Part shown: piece by piece, positions 49,145 through 59,754 of the stretch
Layout of the letters: each line of letters opens with the position of its first letter
Position numbering within the stretch: position 1 is the stretch's first letter
NCBI GenBank assembly: GCA_905221605.1
Contig: CAJNDS010000269.1
Location: 822,828 to 886,827 of the forward strand
Direction of reading: 5' to 3'
Origin: Symbiodinium natans
Taxonomy: Eukaryota; Sar; Dinophyceae; Suessiales; Symbiodiniaceae
DNA length: 64,000 bases
Position numbers and translations under genes: made by a program
The notes under the pieces: model-generated
Databases searched by the model: none
Seen by the model: the letters and a program-made list of their open reading frames with translations, nothing else
Told to the model about the DNA's origin: nothing

Positions 49145-49312
49145 GAACCCTACACCCTACACCCTAAACCCCGAACCCCGAACCCCGAACCCTAGACCCT
49201 ACCCTAGACCCTGAACCCTAAACCCTAAACCCTAAACCCTAAACCCTAAGCCCTAAGCCCTAAACCCTAAACCCTAAACCCTAAACCCTAAACCCTAAAC
49301 CCTAAACCCCAA
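49145..49312 (-). repeat. CCCTAAA array with variants
   Basis: CCCTACA, CCCCGAA and CCCTAGA units, then about 14 perfect heptamers. Confidence 0.95.
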
Positions 49313-49337
49313 CCCCCCCCCCCCGCCCCGAAATCCC

Positions 49338-50429
49338 GAAATGCTGCACAGGCCACCGGGCAGCCGCCTTCCAGCGCGACGCCCGTCGACCTCGCTAAGG
49401 CCAAGTTGCGAAGCCACCCCCGTGTGTAGGTAGGGCTTAGTGAGGCTGATAGGGTTTAGGGTTTAGGGTAAAGGGTTTACGGTTTAGGGTTTAGGGTAAC
49501 GGTTTAGGCTTCAGGGTTATATCTTTAGTGTACACAAGTGCCTTTGAAGCCCCCCGGCTGTTGTAGCGTCTTTAGCATTTATTCCCAGAGCTGCTTGAGA
49601 AGCTCATTCAGTTTGGGGATTTGGGGGTTTAGGGTTTAGGGTTTAGGGTTTAGGGTTTAGGGCATGCCTTTGTGAAGCCTCCCTATGAATCAACGACAGA
49701 AATACCGGCGATTACGGTGTGCTCGCATGGTCAGGTGTCTGAAATCTGGTCCCATCCCGTCTTGGCAGACTACTATGAGGAAACTCCACAAAGTAGGGGA
49801 ATCCCTGAGCTAATCTTGCTTCCAACTTTCTGGAGTTTACGGTAGGTCATTTGAGGGCCATCCCCCACAGTACCCTAACCCCCCAAACCCTAAACCCTCG
49901 TATCCACTACGTCTGCAACATGCAAGCGATGCAAGGATGCCACCACATCCCAGGCGCTCGCAAAGGGCACTGGCAGGGACCTCGGAAAGGGTTTAGGATC
50001 CAGGGTTTAGAGGTTGGGGTACCCGAAACCCTAAGCCGTAAGGCCTCTAAACCCTCAAACCCTAAAGCCCTTAAACCCTTAAACCCTAAGGCACTTAAAC
50101 CCTATAAACCCTAAACCCCAAACCCTAAACCCTAAACCCAAAACCCTAGCCAAAACTCCGGACTCGACCCCAGAACTCGGGCCTGAGGCTAGAACCCGGA
50201 GTAGGCCCTTGTTGCCTTGTGTAGGATTTAGGGTTTAGGGTTTAGGGTTTAGGGTTTTGGGTTTTGGGTTTTGGGTTTTGGGTTTTGGGTTTTGGGTTGG
50301 GACCCTTTTTCTTCCTGGGTCACGCCTGGGTCTCTCCAGGTCAAGACACTGTGGAGACGCTGGTGCAGTCCGCGCTTGCCTCAGCTTGGCGTTGCGCGCG
50401 CCAGCTTTCAGCGTGCCGTGGCGGTTTTC
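49338..50429 (+). CDS. Exons of unknown gene(s)
   Basis: 49338-49431 (QPPSSATPVDLAKAKLRSHP). 49661-49845, after GTTTAG, reads VSEIWSHPVLADYYEETPQS and GIPELILLPTFWSLR to TAG: a convincing terminal exon whose acceptor is a telomeric unit. 49895-50000 has CKRCKDATTSQALAKGTG or another frame. 50341-50429, after CTCTCCAG, reads QDTVETLVQSALASAWRCAR. Products unknown. Confidence 0.4.
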
Positions 50430-50431
50430 GG

Positions 50432-50500
50432 GTTTAGGGTTTAGGGTTTAGGGTTTAGGGTTTAGAGTTTGGGGCTTGGGGTTTGGGGTTTAGGGTGCCC
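50432..50500 (+). repeat. TTTAGGG array
   Basis: Directly follows the exon ending at about 50429; decays to TTTGGGG units. Confidence 0.9.
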
Positions 50501-50604
50501 GATTTGGTGCTGTGGTGGCATCCTTCCAAAAACCCCCTGGCCAATTTGTGTGCGATGTGGAAATGTCAAATAGATGAGCTAGCCAATAGAGGGCATTCAT
50601 ATGT

Positions 50605-50690
50605 AGAATAGGGTTTTGGGGGATGACTGTAGTTTATCTATACAGGGACCACAAGGGAATGCGATGAGTAGTTATCCCGACCCCTCTATA
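50605..50690. mobile_element. Family M element
   Basis: GGGTTTTGGGGGATGACTGTAG..CCACAAGGGAATGCGATGAG..CCCGACCCC; partner of 33055. Confidence 0.5.
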
Positions 50691-50718
50691 ATCTAAGTTG
50701 GGCCCGCCCCCCCCCCCC

Positions 50719-51297
50719 GGCTTCAAGTTGGCTTCGGTTCGCGCCGCCCTCAGAAGCAGGGTTTCGGTTCTTGAGACCCACTTCTAGGGGGCTATGTAAT
50801 CCAAGCTTCCGTAACATTCTCCACTACTCCCTAAGGCTCCCTAAGCTTCCCTAGGTACCCCCTAAACCCTAAACCCTAAACCCTAAACCCTAAACCCTAA
50901 ACTCCCTGACGAACCCTATAACATGCCATCTCACGGGAGAGTGAGGTCCTGGAGTCGGGCATCCATGCCTTGGGGGTACCTTGAGCGATCCTGTTGACCA
51001 CGAGACGCAGCAAAAAAAACCTCCCTACACCCCAACAAAAACTCTATGAACCCCATGAACCCTATAAACCCCAAAAACCCTATGAAACCATAACCCCCAA
51101 CAAAACCCCCATAAACCCTACAGGAAGCATTCTGCTGGGGCAGTTGGGCAGAGCATGTGACGGGGTTTGGCCCTAAACCCTAAATCCAAAACCCTAAACC
51201 CTAAACCCTAAACCCTAAACCCTGAACCGCGGCTCCAGGCGGTGACTCAAGTCGAGGCCCATGGCCAAGATGTCAACGAGCGCCGGCCCCGGCTTAG
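50719..51297 (+). CDS. Four short exon candidates
   Basis: 50719-50766 (GFKLASVRAALRSR), 50920-50986 (HAISRESEVLESGIHALG), 51124-51176 (GSILLGQLGRACDGVWP, stop) and 51231-51297 (LQAVTQVEAHGQDVNERRPR). Separated by CCCTAAA arrays. Low individual certainty. Confidence 0.3.
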
Positions 51298-51440
51298 GGT
51301 TTAGGGTTTAGGGTTTAGGATTTAGGGTTTCGGGTTTCGGGTTTCGGGTTTAGGGCTTAGGGGTTAGGGGTTAGGGTTTAGGGTTTTGGGTTTTGGGTTT
51401 TGGGTTTAGGTTCAGGGTTGAGGGTTCTGGGTTTAGGGTT
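51297..51440 (+). repeat. TTTAGGG array with clustered TTTCGGG and TTTTGGG
   Basis: Three TTTCGGG units together, then four TTTTGGG together: variants are local. Confidence 0.9.
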
Positions 51441-51469
51441 TATAATCCCTTTTCCCTAAATTACCCCCG

Positions 51470-52060
51470 AGTATGAAATACTCCTCTTACAAGTTAAAGT
51501 ATATTGTATGGGGAATGTTTAATCTCAGGGGTAGGGGGGTTAACATTTTGAGTTGACCTACGCCTGTGGCTCTTGTCTGTAACCGTAGCCTGAGACCCTT
51601 AGCGTTTGTGGCTTCGTGGGAAACCGAGATGGAGTGAGTCATCTTCCCTGTTCTTCGGAAGGGAGCTTGGGAATAAAGTCGGCACCACCTCTCGTGCCTC
51701 AAAGTTTCGGGGCTTGGGTGTAGATTTTCGGGTTTGGGGTCTGGGGTTGGATCCCTCGTTCCCGAGTTCCCTATTTAAGAACTTAGCTCATTGAGACCAA
51801 CCCTTGCTTAGGGTTTTTAGGGTAGGGAGGGAGGGGGCGTTGGGGGTTGGGCTTTATTCATCCACGCTTACTTCATCCAAACTCTATCGACCGGGCTTGT
51901 AGGGTGAATCGGGTTAACAGGGTCATATGGGGGTATATGGTCTTCACGCAGGGTTTGGAGGATTTCTAGAACTTGTAGGGCTTATAGGGTTTACATTAGG
52001 GCCGATAGAGTTGACAGGGTTCAGGCTTTAGGATGAAGTGTGGACGCATCTAGTCATACG
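51470..52060. other. Mostly unique sequence
   Basis: A possible exon end at about 51590-51640 (PLAFVASWETEME before GTGAGTC). Otherwise isolated telomere-like words and no element. Confidence 0.3.
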
Positions 52061-52064
52061 AGTC

Positions 52065-52205
52065 CTACCCAGTGCTGTTTCTGGGATCCCGGTGGTATTC
52101 CTATACTCTTATTGCTTCCCAGGCTTCCGATGTAAACATCTTGACAGATCGTTTCCAACAACAAAGGGTACCTTGATTGATTCGAATATGGTTACTGGGC
52201 GGCAC
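52065..52205. mobile_element. Decayed family E element
   Basis: CCCAGTGCTG..GATCCCGGTGGTATTCC on the left and AAAGGGTACC..ATGGTTACTGGGCGGC on the right. Confidence 0.4.
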
Positions 52206-52454
52206 AGGAACCCTAAGTCCTTAGTTTAAAGGGGGTCCTACTACTTGGGACCCCCCCCCCCCCATTTAGGAATCACGGTTTCCGCCACTTCAAAGCAACT
52301 TCGATAGATGCCTGCATGAGGGGTTTAGGGTTTAGGGTGTAGGGTGTAGGGTTTAGGGTTTAGGGTTTGCAAGGCGCGCCGCGCCGGCAGGATTTGGCTG
52401 CAGGCATGTCCTGAAAAATTGTGCCCTCCGTAGCGCCTTCCTTCCGTGGCGCCG

Positions 52455-53285
52455 GGGCCCTAACACATCCACACTCTCTCCTGGAAGTTTGAGCCATGTG
52501 CCTCTTCCCAGACCCCTCGGGAGGATCCAAAAAGTAGATCCCGGTAAGGGTTCCTAGGAATAGTGTAGGGTGCTATTTTGGGGGTTCTACTTTTTGGATC
52601 CTCCCACAGGTCTGTGTCAGACTCTGTAGAGAAGCGGCTCCTGCTCAGGTCAAGGGGGGCCGCAGCGAACATGCCGTACATTACCATGTGTCAAGGCCAC
52701 TGAGGGTTGTGAGTGCCTCCCACATGACCCCTTAAAGGGTTCTGTGGAATGGAGGCGTGTGTATAAGGTACCTTAACCCTAAACCCTTGTTCGTAGTCTG
52801 GAATGTGGCATGCACCCTATTCCGACCTATTCCCTGTGATCGCAGGCCCAAAGTGCACCGCGAACGGTGCCGGGCTGATCATCAGGCAGGGTTTATATAG
52901 GGTTGAGGGGTTGAGAGCTTTAACGACTGATGCTTTTATACTTCGTTTGTTATGGAACCCTAAACCCTATATATTATACTACTGGTCTCGCATTATTATG
53001 GTGATCAACGCGCCAGGGATATGGAAGACCTGGCTTTCGGCTGCGCGACAGTCGAAGCTTCAGGCAGGAGCTGGGTCCGAGGGTTATTTTGATACCGGGT
53101 AAGGTTTGGGGTTTAGGGTTTAGGGTTTAGGGTTAAGGGTTGACTATGTAAGAAGGATTAGAGCACTTTGGTGGTAGGTTGCTTTGGTAAATGCCCGTTT
53201 CAGGCTTAGGCGCCTGGAGAGTGCATGCGCAGTGCCTCCCAAGACTTCACCAGAAGGCCCCTTCGCCGTCGTCCAGCAATCTGGT
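52455..53285 (+). CDS. CRAL-TRIO (Sec14)-like gene, partial
   Basis: 52455-52499 (HTLSWKFEPCASSQTP), then a family G element, then 52613-52703 (SVSDSVEKRLLLRSRGAAAN..) from CCTCCCACAG to a TGA. 52803-53103 contains WHAPYSDLFPVIAGPKC and, at the end, SRIIMVINAPGIWKTWLSAA, close to the CRAL-TRIO strand-helix pattern (iiNAPxiFxxxW), a lipid-binding fold. 53211-53285 (LESACAVPPKTSPEGPFAVV) follows a telomeric tract. The CRAL-TRIO call rests on about 15 residues; the first two exons may be another gene. Confidence 0.4.
52497..52612. mobile_element. Family G element acting as an intron
   Basis: GGGAGGATCCAAAAAGTAGA and TCTACTTTTTGGATCCTCCC are perfect inverted copies over about 20 bp; the exon resumes at ACAG|GTCTG straight after. 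Confidence 0.8.
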
Positions 53286-53292
53286 ACGGGTT

Positions 53293-53350
53293 CGGGGTTT
53301 AGGGTTTAGGGTTCGGGGTTTAGGGTTTAGGGTTTAGGGTTTAGGGTTTG
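53293..53350 (+). repeat. TTTAGGG array with TTCGGGG variants
   Basis: About eight units after the exon ending at 53285. Confidence 0.9.
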
Positions 53351-53468
53351 GTCTATTTCTGGGTAGGCCTTTGGGATACTGCATGTCTCGGCTCCCGAGA
53401 ACCTCGATGTTTTTTTTTCAGAGGGTTACGAGGGACCCTAAACCCAAAACCCAAAACCCAAAACCCAA

Positions 53469-54450
53469 AACCCAAGCGAGTGAAATTCAATATGGTGTTA
53501 TATGAAGGCAAAGAGAGTCAGCGCCATGATCCTAAGGTGCCTGCGACGGGTATCGATCCTTTTTCAGTTTCGTGTCATCTATTCACTCAGTTTCTTCGAC
53601 CTTTATGAGGCAGTAGAAGAACTAGGTGCCTAGAACGCAAGGGAAGGTCTTTCGCTCCAAGTTCAATCCTACTTCACTGGACCCCAAGCCCGCAAGTGTA
53701 GGGTTCTTGGGCACGTCTTGAGGGATGGCTGCTCGTAGATAGCCATTCGCCAGCACATGCAAGACTCGCTTGCGCACGTGCCTTGCAGGCTGCATGGGTC
53801 AGTGTTCCAAGGGGCCAAACGGAATGTACTCCGCAACCCGGCTTGCAAAGGTGAGGATCGCTTTGACTTGGCTCGAAAGCATGTTCCTTTTTGGGCACCC
53901 CTGTGTGTAAGGAGCTACCAATACAGTAGGTACCAGAGCTGCCGCCATCGCCAATCCAAGGAGAAGTCCGGAGCAAAAGGCAAGGTTACCAATAAGCTGA
54001 ACAAATACAGCGGCTTAGCTGCATGGTCCTGCCAAGCGCAGACCGAGTTGGGCATTATCTTCCGAAGAGATGCGGCGAAATGAGCCAAGCACTAAGCACA
54101 TGCTATGTGCATGGGGTACCGGGTTTTGTATGAAGGTAAGCTGACCGACATGATCGGCGAGTTCATCCAAGGCAGGTTAGCGTGAGCCCATGCTAAATCC
54201 CCATCTGCAAGACCAAAAAGGCCTAAATGCCTAGACCCTCTGAACTCTCCATGTGAACCTTTTGCCTAAACCCTGCGCGCTTTCCCCCCCCCCCCCCCCC
54301 TTCCTCCCCCCTGCCCCCTTCCCCCGAAACCCTAAACCCCAAACCCTAAACCCCCAAGCTCAAGATCCTTCAGCGGCCATCTTTGGCAGGTTTTGCGATG
54401 GATGACCTGCAGTCCCGGGCGCGGGCCTTGGACTTTGGGAGAGGGATCAA
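53469..54450 (+). CDS. Exons of unknown gene(s)
   Basis: 53469-53530 (VKFNMVLYEGKESQRHDPK, donor GTGCCT). 53757-54083 is a 108-codon frame to TGA whose second half (KVTNKLNKYSGLAAWSCQAQ, then ELGIIFRRDAAK) looks genuine. 54100-54172 (YRVLYEGKLTDMIGEFIQG). 54355-54450 (SLAGFAMDDLQSRARALDFG), donor GTAGGT. VLYEGK appears twice, perhaps a repeated domain. No family recognised. Confidence 0.4.
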
Positions 54451-54519
54451 TGTAGGTTAAGCTCAACCCTTTGAGGGCTTGTGTCCCTGTGTCTGTAGGG
54501 AATTCTTTGATTTCCTATA

Positions 54520-54636
54520 TATGTGTGTATATATATATATATGTATGTGTATGTTCTTGTGGTCATATTTATCCTGTAAGATATTATTGGTATTGAATAT
54601 AAATCTTGTATATAGTGCATCTGATATGATATATAC

Positions 54637-54668
<32 letters not shown>

Positions 54669-54685
54669 GTATGTATACGTAGCGT
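54520..54685. repeat. TA microsatellite
   Basis: Two clusters of ATATATGTATG units. Confidence 0.9.
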
Positions 54686-54769
54686 AACAATAAGAATAAT
54701 CATTCGTATTGAATACATGTTATAGGTCGTATAACGCAATACAGTGGGAGTCTTTGCATTTGCAGTCTG

Positions 54770-55353
54770 CCGCAGCGGTGGCAGCTTCCAGGTTCATCGC
54801 GTGAAGTTTGCGATCCGGCGGGAGGAGAACGCCGAAGTCCGCACCAACGCGATAGAAGAGACCCTGTGAGCTGGCTTCAATCCAGCGTTGGAGCCCTATA
54901 AACCCCGAAACCAACCCTACCTGCATGGGCTATTCTACCCTACAAGCCCTTAAAGGGCCCGTTATGGGGTTGGTTAGGGGGATTATAAGGCCTAATAGCC
55001 CATGCTGGATAGACCCGAGCCCGAAACGCTAACCCTCATATGGGGCTTTCATCTCAGAAGCGCGGGCCTATCGTCTCAGACTGACCTCGACACCTCACGA
55101 TTTGGGAGCAGTAGTTCTATATTCCGTGGGCATTAGCCCTATTGGCCAAGAGAAACTCAAATCCTTACATGGGCCCCCAAACCCCCCCCCATGATGGGTT
55201 TTGGCAAGCTTTCGTCTCAGGGCCTCCATCGAAGATAGCCAGAAGGCGGTGCACCCTGAGTTGGTGGCACAGCTGCTGTGTCTACGGGCGAGGGAGAAGG
55301 TCAAGGCAGACTCGCTCAAGTTGAGGGATGAGGGTTTGGTTCAGGAGCTTTGA
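54770..55353 (+). CDS. Two exons flanking a family B element
   Basis: 54770-54868 (SFQVHRVKFAIRREENAEVR, then TNAIEETL) ends at GTGAGC. 55231-55353 (DSQKAVHPELVAQLLCLRAR, then EKVKADSLKLRDEGLVQEL and TGA) is long and helical. The intron between contains family B. Unknown product; possibly coiled-coil. Confidence 0.5.
54919..55009 (+). mobile_element. Hairpin element, family B
   Basis: ACCTGCATGGGCTATTCTACC and CTAATAGCCCATGCTGG at the ends; middle TTAAAGGGCCCGTTATGGGG. Sister copies at 57485 (inverted) and 62249. Confidence 0.85.
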
Positions 55354-55497
55354 AGAAAAGTCGAAACTTGAATTTCCTATTTCGATTACTTCCATGAGCT
55401 GTTCTGAATCCTCGATTCTTTCCAGCAGTGAACTTGCTCTTGCTGGCAATCTTGTTTCTTGTGGACATGGTGTATCGGGGAATTGCATGGTCGCAGC

Positions 55498-55509
55498 CGG
55501 GGGGGGGGG

Positions 55510-55542
<33 letters not shown>
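55498..55542 (+). repeat. G run of about 41, with one C
   Basis: Nearly pure G; the frames that cross it are artefacts. Confidence 0.9.
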
Positions 55543-55543
<1 letters not shown>

Positions 55544-55638
55544 GGGCCTTCCCCCCGGATTTGATGCTAGGTAGGCCCTTGGGATAGTTCATATTTTCCT
55601 TGTCGGGTGTAAGAGGAACATATGCAGAATTTTTTTCA

Positions 55639-56010
55639 GGGGGTCGTCTTAGTGCCATCCGAAAGGATGCCCTCGTGGGTGTGCGATGCTTGTTTTGCAA
55701 CATCCCAAGCCGTGCCTCTGCCTGAACGCCTTTTACGTCATCGGATGCGGAAGCATGTCGATGCTCCAGAGGTCTGACGGGCTGTGACAGCATGCTTCCC
55801 TACGGAGCATCGTGTCGAGTGCGGGAGGGTTCGCGCCGGCCACGCAACACCTACTTCGCACTTTGCACTGCGGCATTTCCCTGGCCCAGATGCCATTTGC
55901 CTCTTTTGCAGACCCTCACTTTGGAGTTGAGCCAATGTCGTTGCATTTATACCGGAGCTGAAAACGAGAGCATGGGCTCCGCCATTTCGCTCCAGGTGGC
56001 TGAGCGCTGA
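55639..56010 (+). CDS. Possible C2H2-like zinc-finger exon and a terminal exon
   Basis: 55639-55778 follows TTTTTTTCAG and reads SWVCDACFATSQAVPLPERL, then LRHRMRKHVDAPEV and TGA: CxxC followed by spaced His residues. A second frame (RKDALVGVRCLFCNIPSRAS) also has CxxC. 55912-56010 follows CTCTTTTGCAG and reads LELSQCRCIYTGAENESMGS to TGA. Confidence 0.4.
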
Positions 56011-56173
56011 GAATCCGTGTGCCACGGCAGCCCCACACCAGTGCTACAACATGATATGTCGTCAGTCTCGGAAGTCGAAATGGCCTGCTTGCATGCATAT
56101 TTCCCTTCTGAGACGGCCACCCTCAACCCTAAGCCCTAAGCCCTAAACCCCCTAAACCCTTGAGCTGTGGGCA

Positions 56174-56672
56174 GGCTGATGCGGTAGGAGCATATGCCGA
56201 TCTTCGCGAAGCCCTGGAGCCTCGAAAGCAAAGAGCTCTCAGGGTTTAGATCCTAAACCCTAGGGTTTAGGGTTCCGGGTTTACGGTTTTAATTAGGATT
56301 TAGGTTGCATCTGCCTCGTGTATCGCAGGTTGGCCTGAAATGTCCCGACCGTATCGGTATCGGCTTCCTCGACCATCGAAAGCCCTCCTTGCCACTAAGA
56401 CTCTGCATCCAGACTGGCCATGGGCCTTCGTGACCCTGGCGCAGGCGTGGGGTGTGAGTTTTTTGGACACGATTTCGGGGTCGTTTCGGTTCCTACTGGT
56501 AGTATCCTCAAAAGCCCCCCTCCAGCCTTCCAGTCGCGCAGCCCTGCAGTGATAATTGGGCATCACCTTACTTAGAGCAACCCTAAACCCTAAACCCTAA
56601 ACCAGCACGTGCAAACACCTGCTGGGCCTTCTGAAGCTGCCCTGGATATCGTGAAAGCCTACCGGACGACAT
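56174..56672 (+). CDS. Three exons, possibly TPR-like
   Basis: 56174-56250 (DAVGAYADLREALEPRKQRA) between GGGCAG and G|GTTTAGA; 56329-56453 (LATKTLHPDWPWAFVTLAQA) between ATCGCAG and GTGAGT; 56604-56672 (AGPSEAALDIVKAYRTT, stop). The helix pattern with HPDWPWAFVTLAQAW resembles a tetratricopeptide motif, weakly. Confidence 0.45.
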
Positions 56673-56689
56673 GAAACCGGGCTTATGTT

Positions 56690-57185
56690 ACTGTTATGGG
56701 TGCGTGTTTACATGGTGAGTTCTCAAAAGGGACCCTAATATAGAGAAATCACCACATGGTTCCATAGAAAAATTATTGAGCGTGGCTGGGGTGTCTCAGC
56801 CCTACAGCCCCCAGACCCTAATGTTGGCAGTTGGACTGGCTTTAGTGACTTTAGTGTAAGCAGGGTCTATAATCACAAGTTTCCAAAATGTATTCTGCGA
56901 ACCGAGTTTGTTTGGGTATCCCGCTATTGTCACAATGTTTTTTTCCGGATGGGGGATTTGTTTAGTGGTTTGTGTTTAGGGTCAAGGGCTTACGCAGTAA
57001 GGCTTAAGGCCCTGAGGGCCTTGGGCTCCAGGAATCTGAAAGGCTGGAAAGCTTCAGGCCTTCAGGTGCTAAAGGCTTGAGGCCCTGAGGGCGGTTCCCC
57101 CCCCCCCCCCCTATTTATAATTGAGCGGGGAGAGGGAGGGTGGGGGGGGGGGCCATATGAAAAGCAGTGCAGCATTAAGCCACAA
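56690..57185. other. No gene seen; small repeats and homopolymers
   Basis: 56995-57090 has the phrase AAGGCCCTGAGGGC / GAGGCCCTGAGGGC twice. C run 57098-57111 and G run about 57142-57151. Confidence 0.5.
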
Positions 57186-57363
57186 ACCCTAAACCCTAAA
57201 CCCTAAACCCCAAGTCGGCAGCATTTGGAGCCCCAGGTTGGTTTTGCTCAAGGTAGGTGGGATGAGCGTTTGTTGTTCTTGGACCTTTTCTCTGTAGTTT
57301 AGGGTTTAGGGTTCAGGGTTTAGGGTTTAGGGTTCAGGATTTCGGGTTTGGGGTTTAGGGTTT

Positions 57364-57471
57364 CGGGCGTCCGGCAAGAAAGAGAGCTGAGCATTCTCTT
57401 GGGCGCCAGCGCGGACCAGGTCCTGGACAACCTGCACATGCCTAGAGGGGTGCCCTGGCTTGATTTCGTAG
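57364..57471 (+). CDS. Predicted exon
   Basis: ERELSILLGASADQVLDNLH, then MPRGVPWLDFV; donor probably GTAG|GC. A family B element begins 14 bp later. Product unknown. Confidence 0.5.
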
Positions 57472-57484
57472 GCTCTAAAACCCT

Positions 57485-57577
57485 ACCAGCATGGGCTATT
57501 AGGCCCTAGAATCCCCCTAACCAACCCCATAAAGGGCCCTTTTTAAGGGGTTGTAGGGTAGAATAGCCCATGCAGGT
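57485..57577 (-). mobile_element. Hairpin element, family B, inverted
   Basis: ACCAGCATGGGCTATTAGGCC..GAATAGCCCATGCAGGT is the reverse complement of the copy at 54919. Confidence 0.85.
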
Positions 57578-57579
57578 AA

Positions 57580-58085
57580 ACCCTAATCCCCAAACCCTAA
57601 ACCTTAAACCCCTAAACCCCGAAACCCAAAAACCCAAGCCTAAGCCCTAGACCCCTAAACCCCTAAACCCCCACACCCTAAACCCACAAACCCCCAAACC
57701 CGCAAAACCCCAAAACCCCAAACTCGTAACCCCTTAAACACGCAAAACCCCCTAAACCCCAAAACCCCAAACTCCTAACCCCTTAAACCCGCAAAACCCC
57801 CTAAACCCGCAACACCCCCTAAACCCCAAACCCCAAAACCCCAAAACCCCTAGACCCGCAAAACCCCCTTAACCCCAAAACCCCAAACTCCTAAACCCTT
57901 AAACCCGCAAAACCCCCAAAACCCCAAAACCCCAAAAAAACCCAAACCCCCAAAGCCCCAAACCCCCAAAACCCCCAAACCCCAAAACCCCCTAAACCGC
58001 AAAACCCCTAAACCCTAAACCCTAAACCCCAAACCCCAAACCCCAGACCCCAAAACCCACCCTAAACCCTAAACCCTAAACCCCA
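57580..58085 (-). repeat. Long decayed C-rich telomere-like array
   Basis: About 500 bp of CCCCTAAA, CCCCAAAA, CCCGCAAAA and CCCTAAA units. A compound unit (ACCCGCAAAACCCCCTAAA) recurs several times. It is the longest array and the most diverged from CCCTAAA. Confidence 0.9.
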
Positions 58086-58101
58086 AAAGCCCCCCCTGAG
58101 A

Positions 58102-58169
58102 AAAAAAGGCCCTGGCTTCCATGCAAAAGGCCATCGACATTGGCACCGGAGTGGCTGGACAGCACTAGC
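58102..58169 (+). CDS. Predicted terminal exon
   Basis: ALASMQKAIDIGTGVAGQH followed by TAG, after CCTGAG. May end the gene of exon 57364. Confidence 0.4.
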
Positions 58170-58171
58170 TT

Positions 58172-58246
58172 TAGGGTTTAGGGTTTAGGGTTTAGGGTTT
58201 AGGGTTTAGGGTTTAGGGTTCAGGGTTTAGGGTTTAGGGTTTAGGG
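58172..58246 (+). repeat. TTTAGGG array, about 10 units
   Basis: Starts 3 bp after the TAG of the preceding exon. Confidence 0.95.
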
Positions 58247-58251
58247 TTACT

Positions 58252-58630
58252 CTTTGGGATGTTCCCCCTATATACTACTTAGTAGCTGGGTGGGTACACT
58301 TTACACTTTTGGGGCCTAGGGTTTTGGGCCTAGTGTTTTGGGCCTAGGGTTTTGGGCTACTATAATCCCTTATAGAACTGAAAGTGTACACTTTTTGGGG
58401 GCTTATGAACTCAGCAACTCAGACTAGGACCGGGAGGAGGCCCCTTTTTTTTCTTTTTTTAGGGTTGGGGTTCCCTTATCACCCCTCAAAAACCAAAAAA
58501 GGGCACCCTTTTTATTCCTAGGTTACTCCTGGGCCTAATTAGTACACTAGCAGTCCTTGGTAGGGATTTTTTGTAGGGGGTACTTGAATCCCTATTACGG
58601 ACTATTCATATAAGGGGGAACATCCGAAGC
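58252..58630. mobile_element. Nested element: C interrupted by D and E
   Basis: TTGGGATGTTCCCCCTATATACTA is the left arm of family C. Its continuation AGCAGTCCTTGGTAGGG..ATAAGGGGGAACATCC resumes at about 58543. Between lie a D element (58278-58422, CTTAGTAGCTGGG..ACTCAGCAACTCAG) and an E element (58429-58532, TAGGACCGGGAG..CTCCTGGGCCTA). ACTA borders the break on both sides. Confidence 0.7.
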
Positions 58631-58944
58631 GCTGGCGCATGCCAGCGGCACGACTTTCCCTGAACCCTGTACCCTGAAGAGGGTCAGGTCTGATCACCTT
58701 TTTAAGTTTAGTTCTTACCCTTACAGTCCCTATGAAATCCTTATGTGAACATATAGTCCTTATGAAGGCCATAAAGAATTTAGTTTTGATGTGGCCCCCG
58801 AACCTGCCCCAGTGAACCCTACCTAACCCCCAAGCCGTGAACCCCAAACCCCAAACCCAAAACTGGTTTAGGGTTTAGGGTTTAGGGTCTAGGGTTGTTG
58901 AAAGCTTCTTGACGCTCGGACGCCCACCGTGAAAGGTGGACAAG

Positions 58945-59398
58945 AACGCTCTGCAAAGGCCGGCGAGGGACATCAATCCGTCCAGCCATGTCCAGCCAAG
59001 AGAGTTCCCCACAATGCATTCCCAATATGTACACCTACTATGTGTGTGTGTACGTATATATATATATATATATTTATTTATTTATTTGTTTATTTATTTA
59101 TATATTTATATGTATATATATATATATATTTATTTATTTATTTCTATTTATGTGTATACACGTGTCATATATATTAATATATGTATATGTATATAGATAT
59201 GTATATGTGTGTGTACACGTATACTACAGGAAATATTTATTAAAAATGATGTATACAAAGATGATCGACAATCGACTACGCCACATACACATATACCAGC
59301 CAACGTAGAATCCTTCTTCTGCGATTCTGGCCCAGGGGCATCGTCCGCCTAGAGCGAAAAGCCGCCGATGCCAAGGGGCCAGATCCTGTTCCAGCAGG
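58945..59398 (+). CDS. Two predicted exons
   Basis: 58945-59012 (VDKNALQRPARDINPSSHVQ) and 59309-59398 (ILLLRFWPRGIVRLERKAAD, then AKGPDPVPAG) separated by a TA/TTTA microsatellite (59040-59235). The second may lead into the Lys-rich gene downstream. Confidence 0.4.
59040..59235. repeat. TA / TTTA microsatellite
   Basis: (TA)n with TTTATTTA blocks. Confidence 0.9.
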
Positions 59399-59404
59399 TC
59401 GGTG

Positions 59405-59525
59405 TAGGGTTTAGGGTTTAGGGTTTAGGGTTTAGGGTTTAGGGTTTAGGGTTTAGGGTTTAGGGTTTAGGGTTTAGGGTTTAGGGTTTAGGGTTTAGGG
59501 TTTAGGGTTTAGGGTTTAGGGTTTG
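59405..59525 (+). repeat. TTTAGGG array, about 17 units
   Basis: Perfect heptamers immediately downstream of the exon at 59309. Confidence 0.95.
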
Positions 59526-59754
59526 GATGTGCAGGGTTTGGGGGTTTAGGGGGAGTTTCCCACATCAAGGGCCGCCGATGTAAAACCCCCCAATATGTAG
59601 TAGGACCGCCGTGAAAATTTTTGGAAACTCTCGCATGAGCAACCGACTTTGTTTGCACTTAGTCGGTTGAAATTACATGTGGACACAGTATTGGGTTGCT
59701 TGCTTCCGTCGTTGCGGAACAAGGTAGGGGCAGCAGCAAAACCGAGATCGATTA

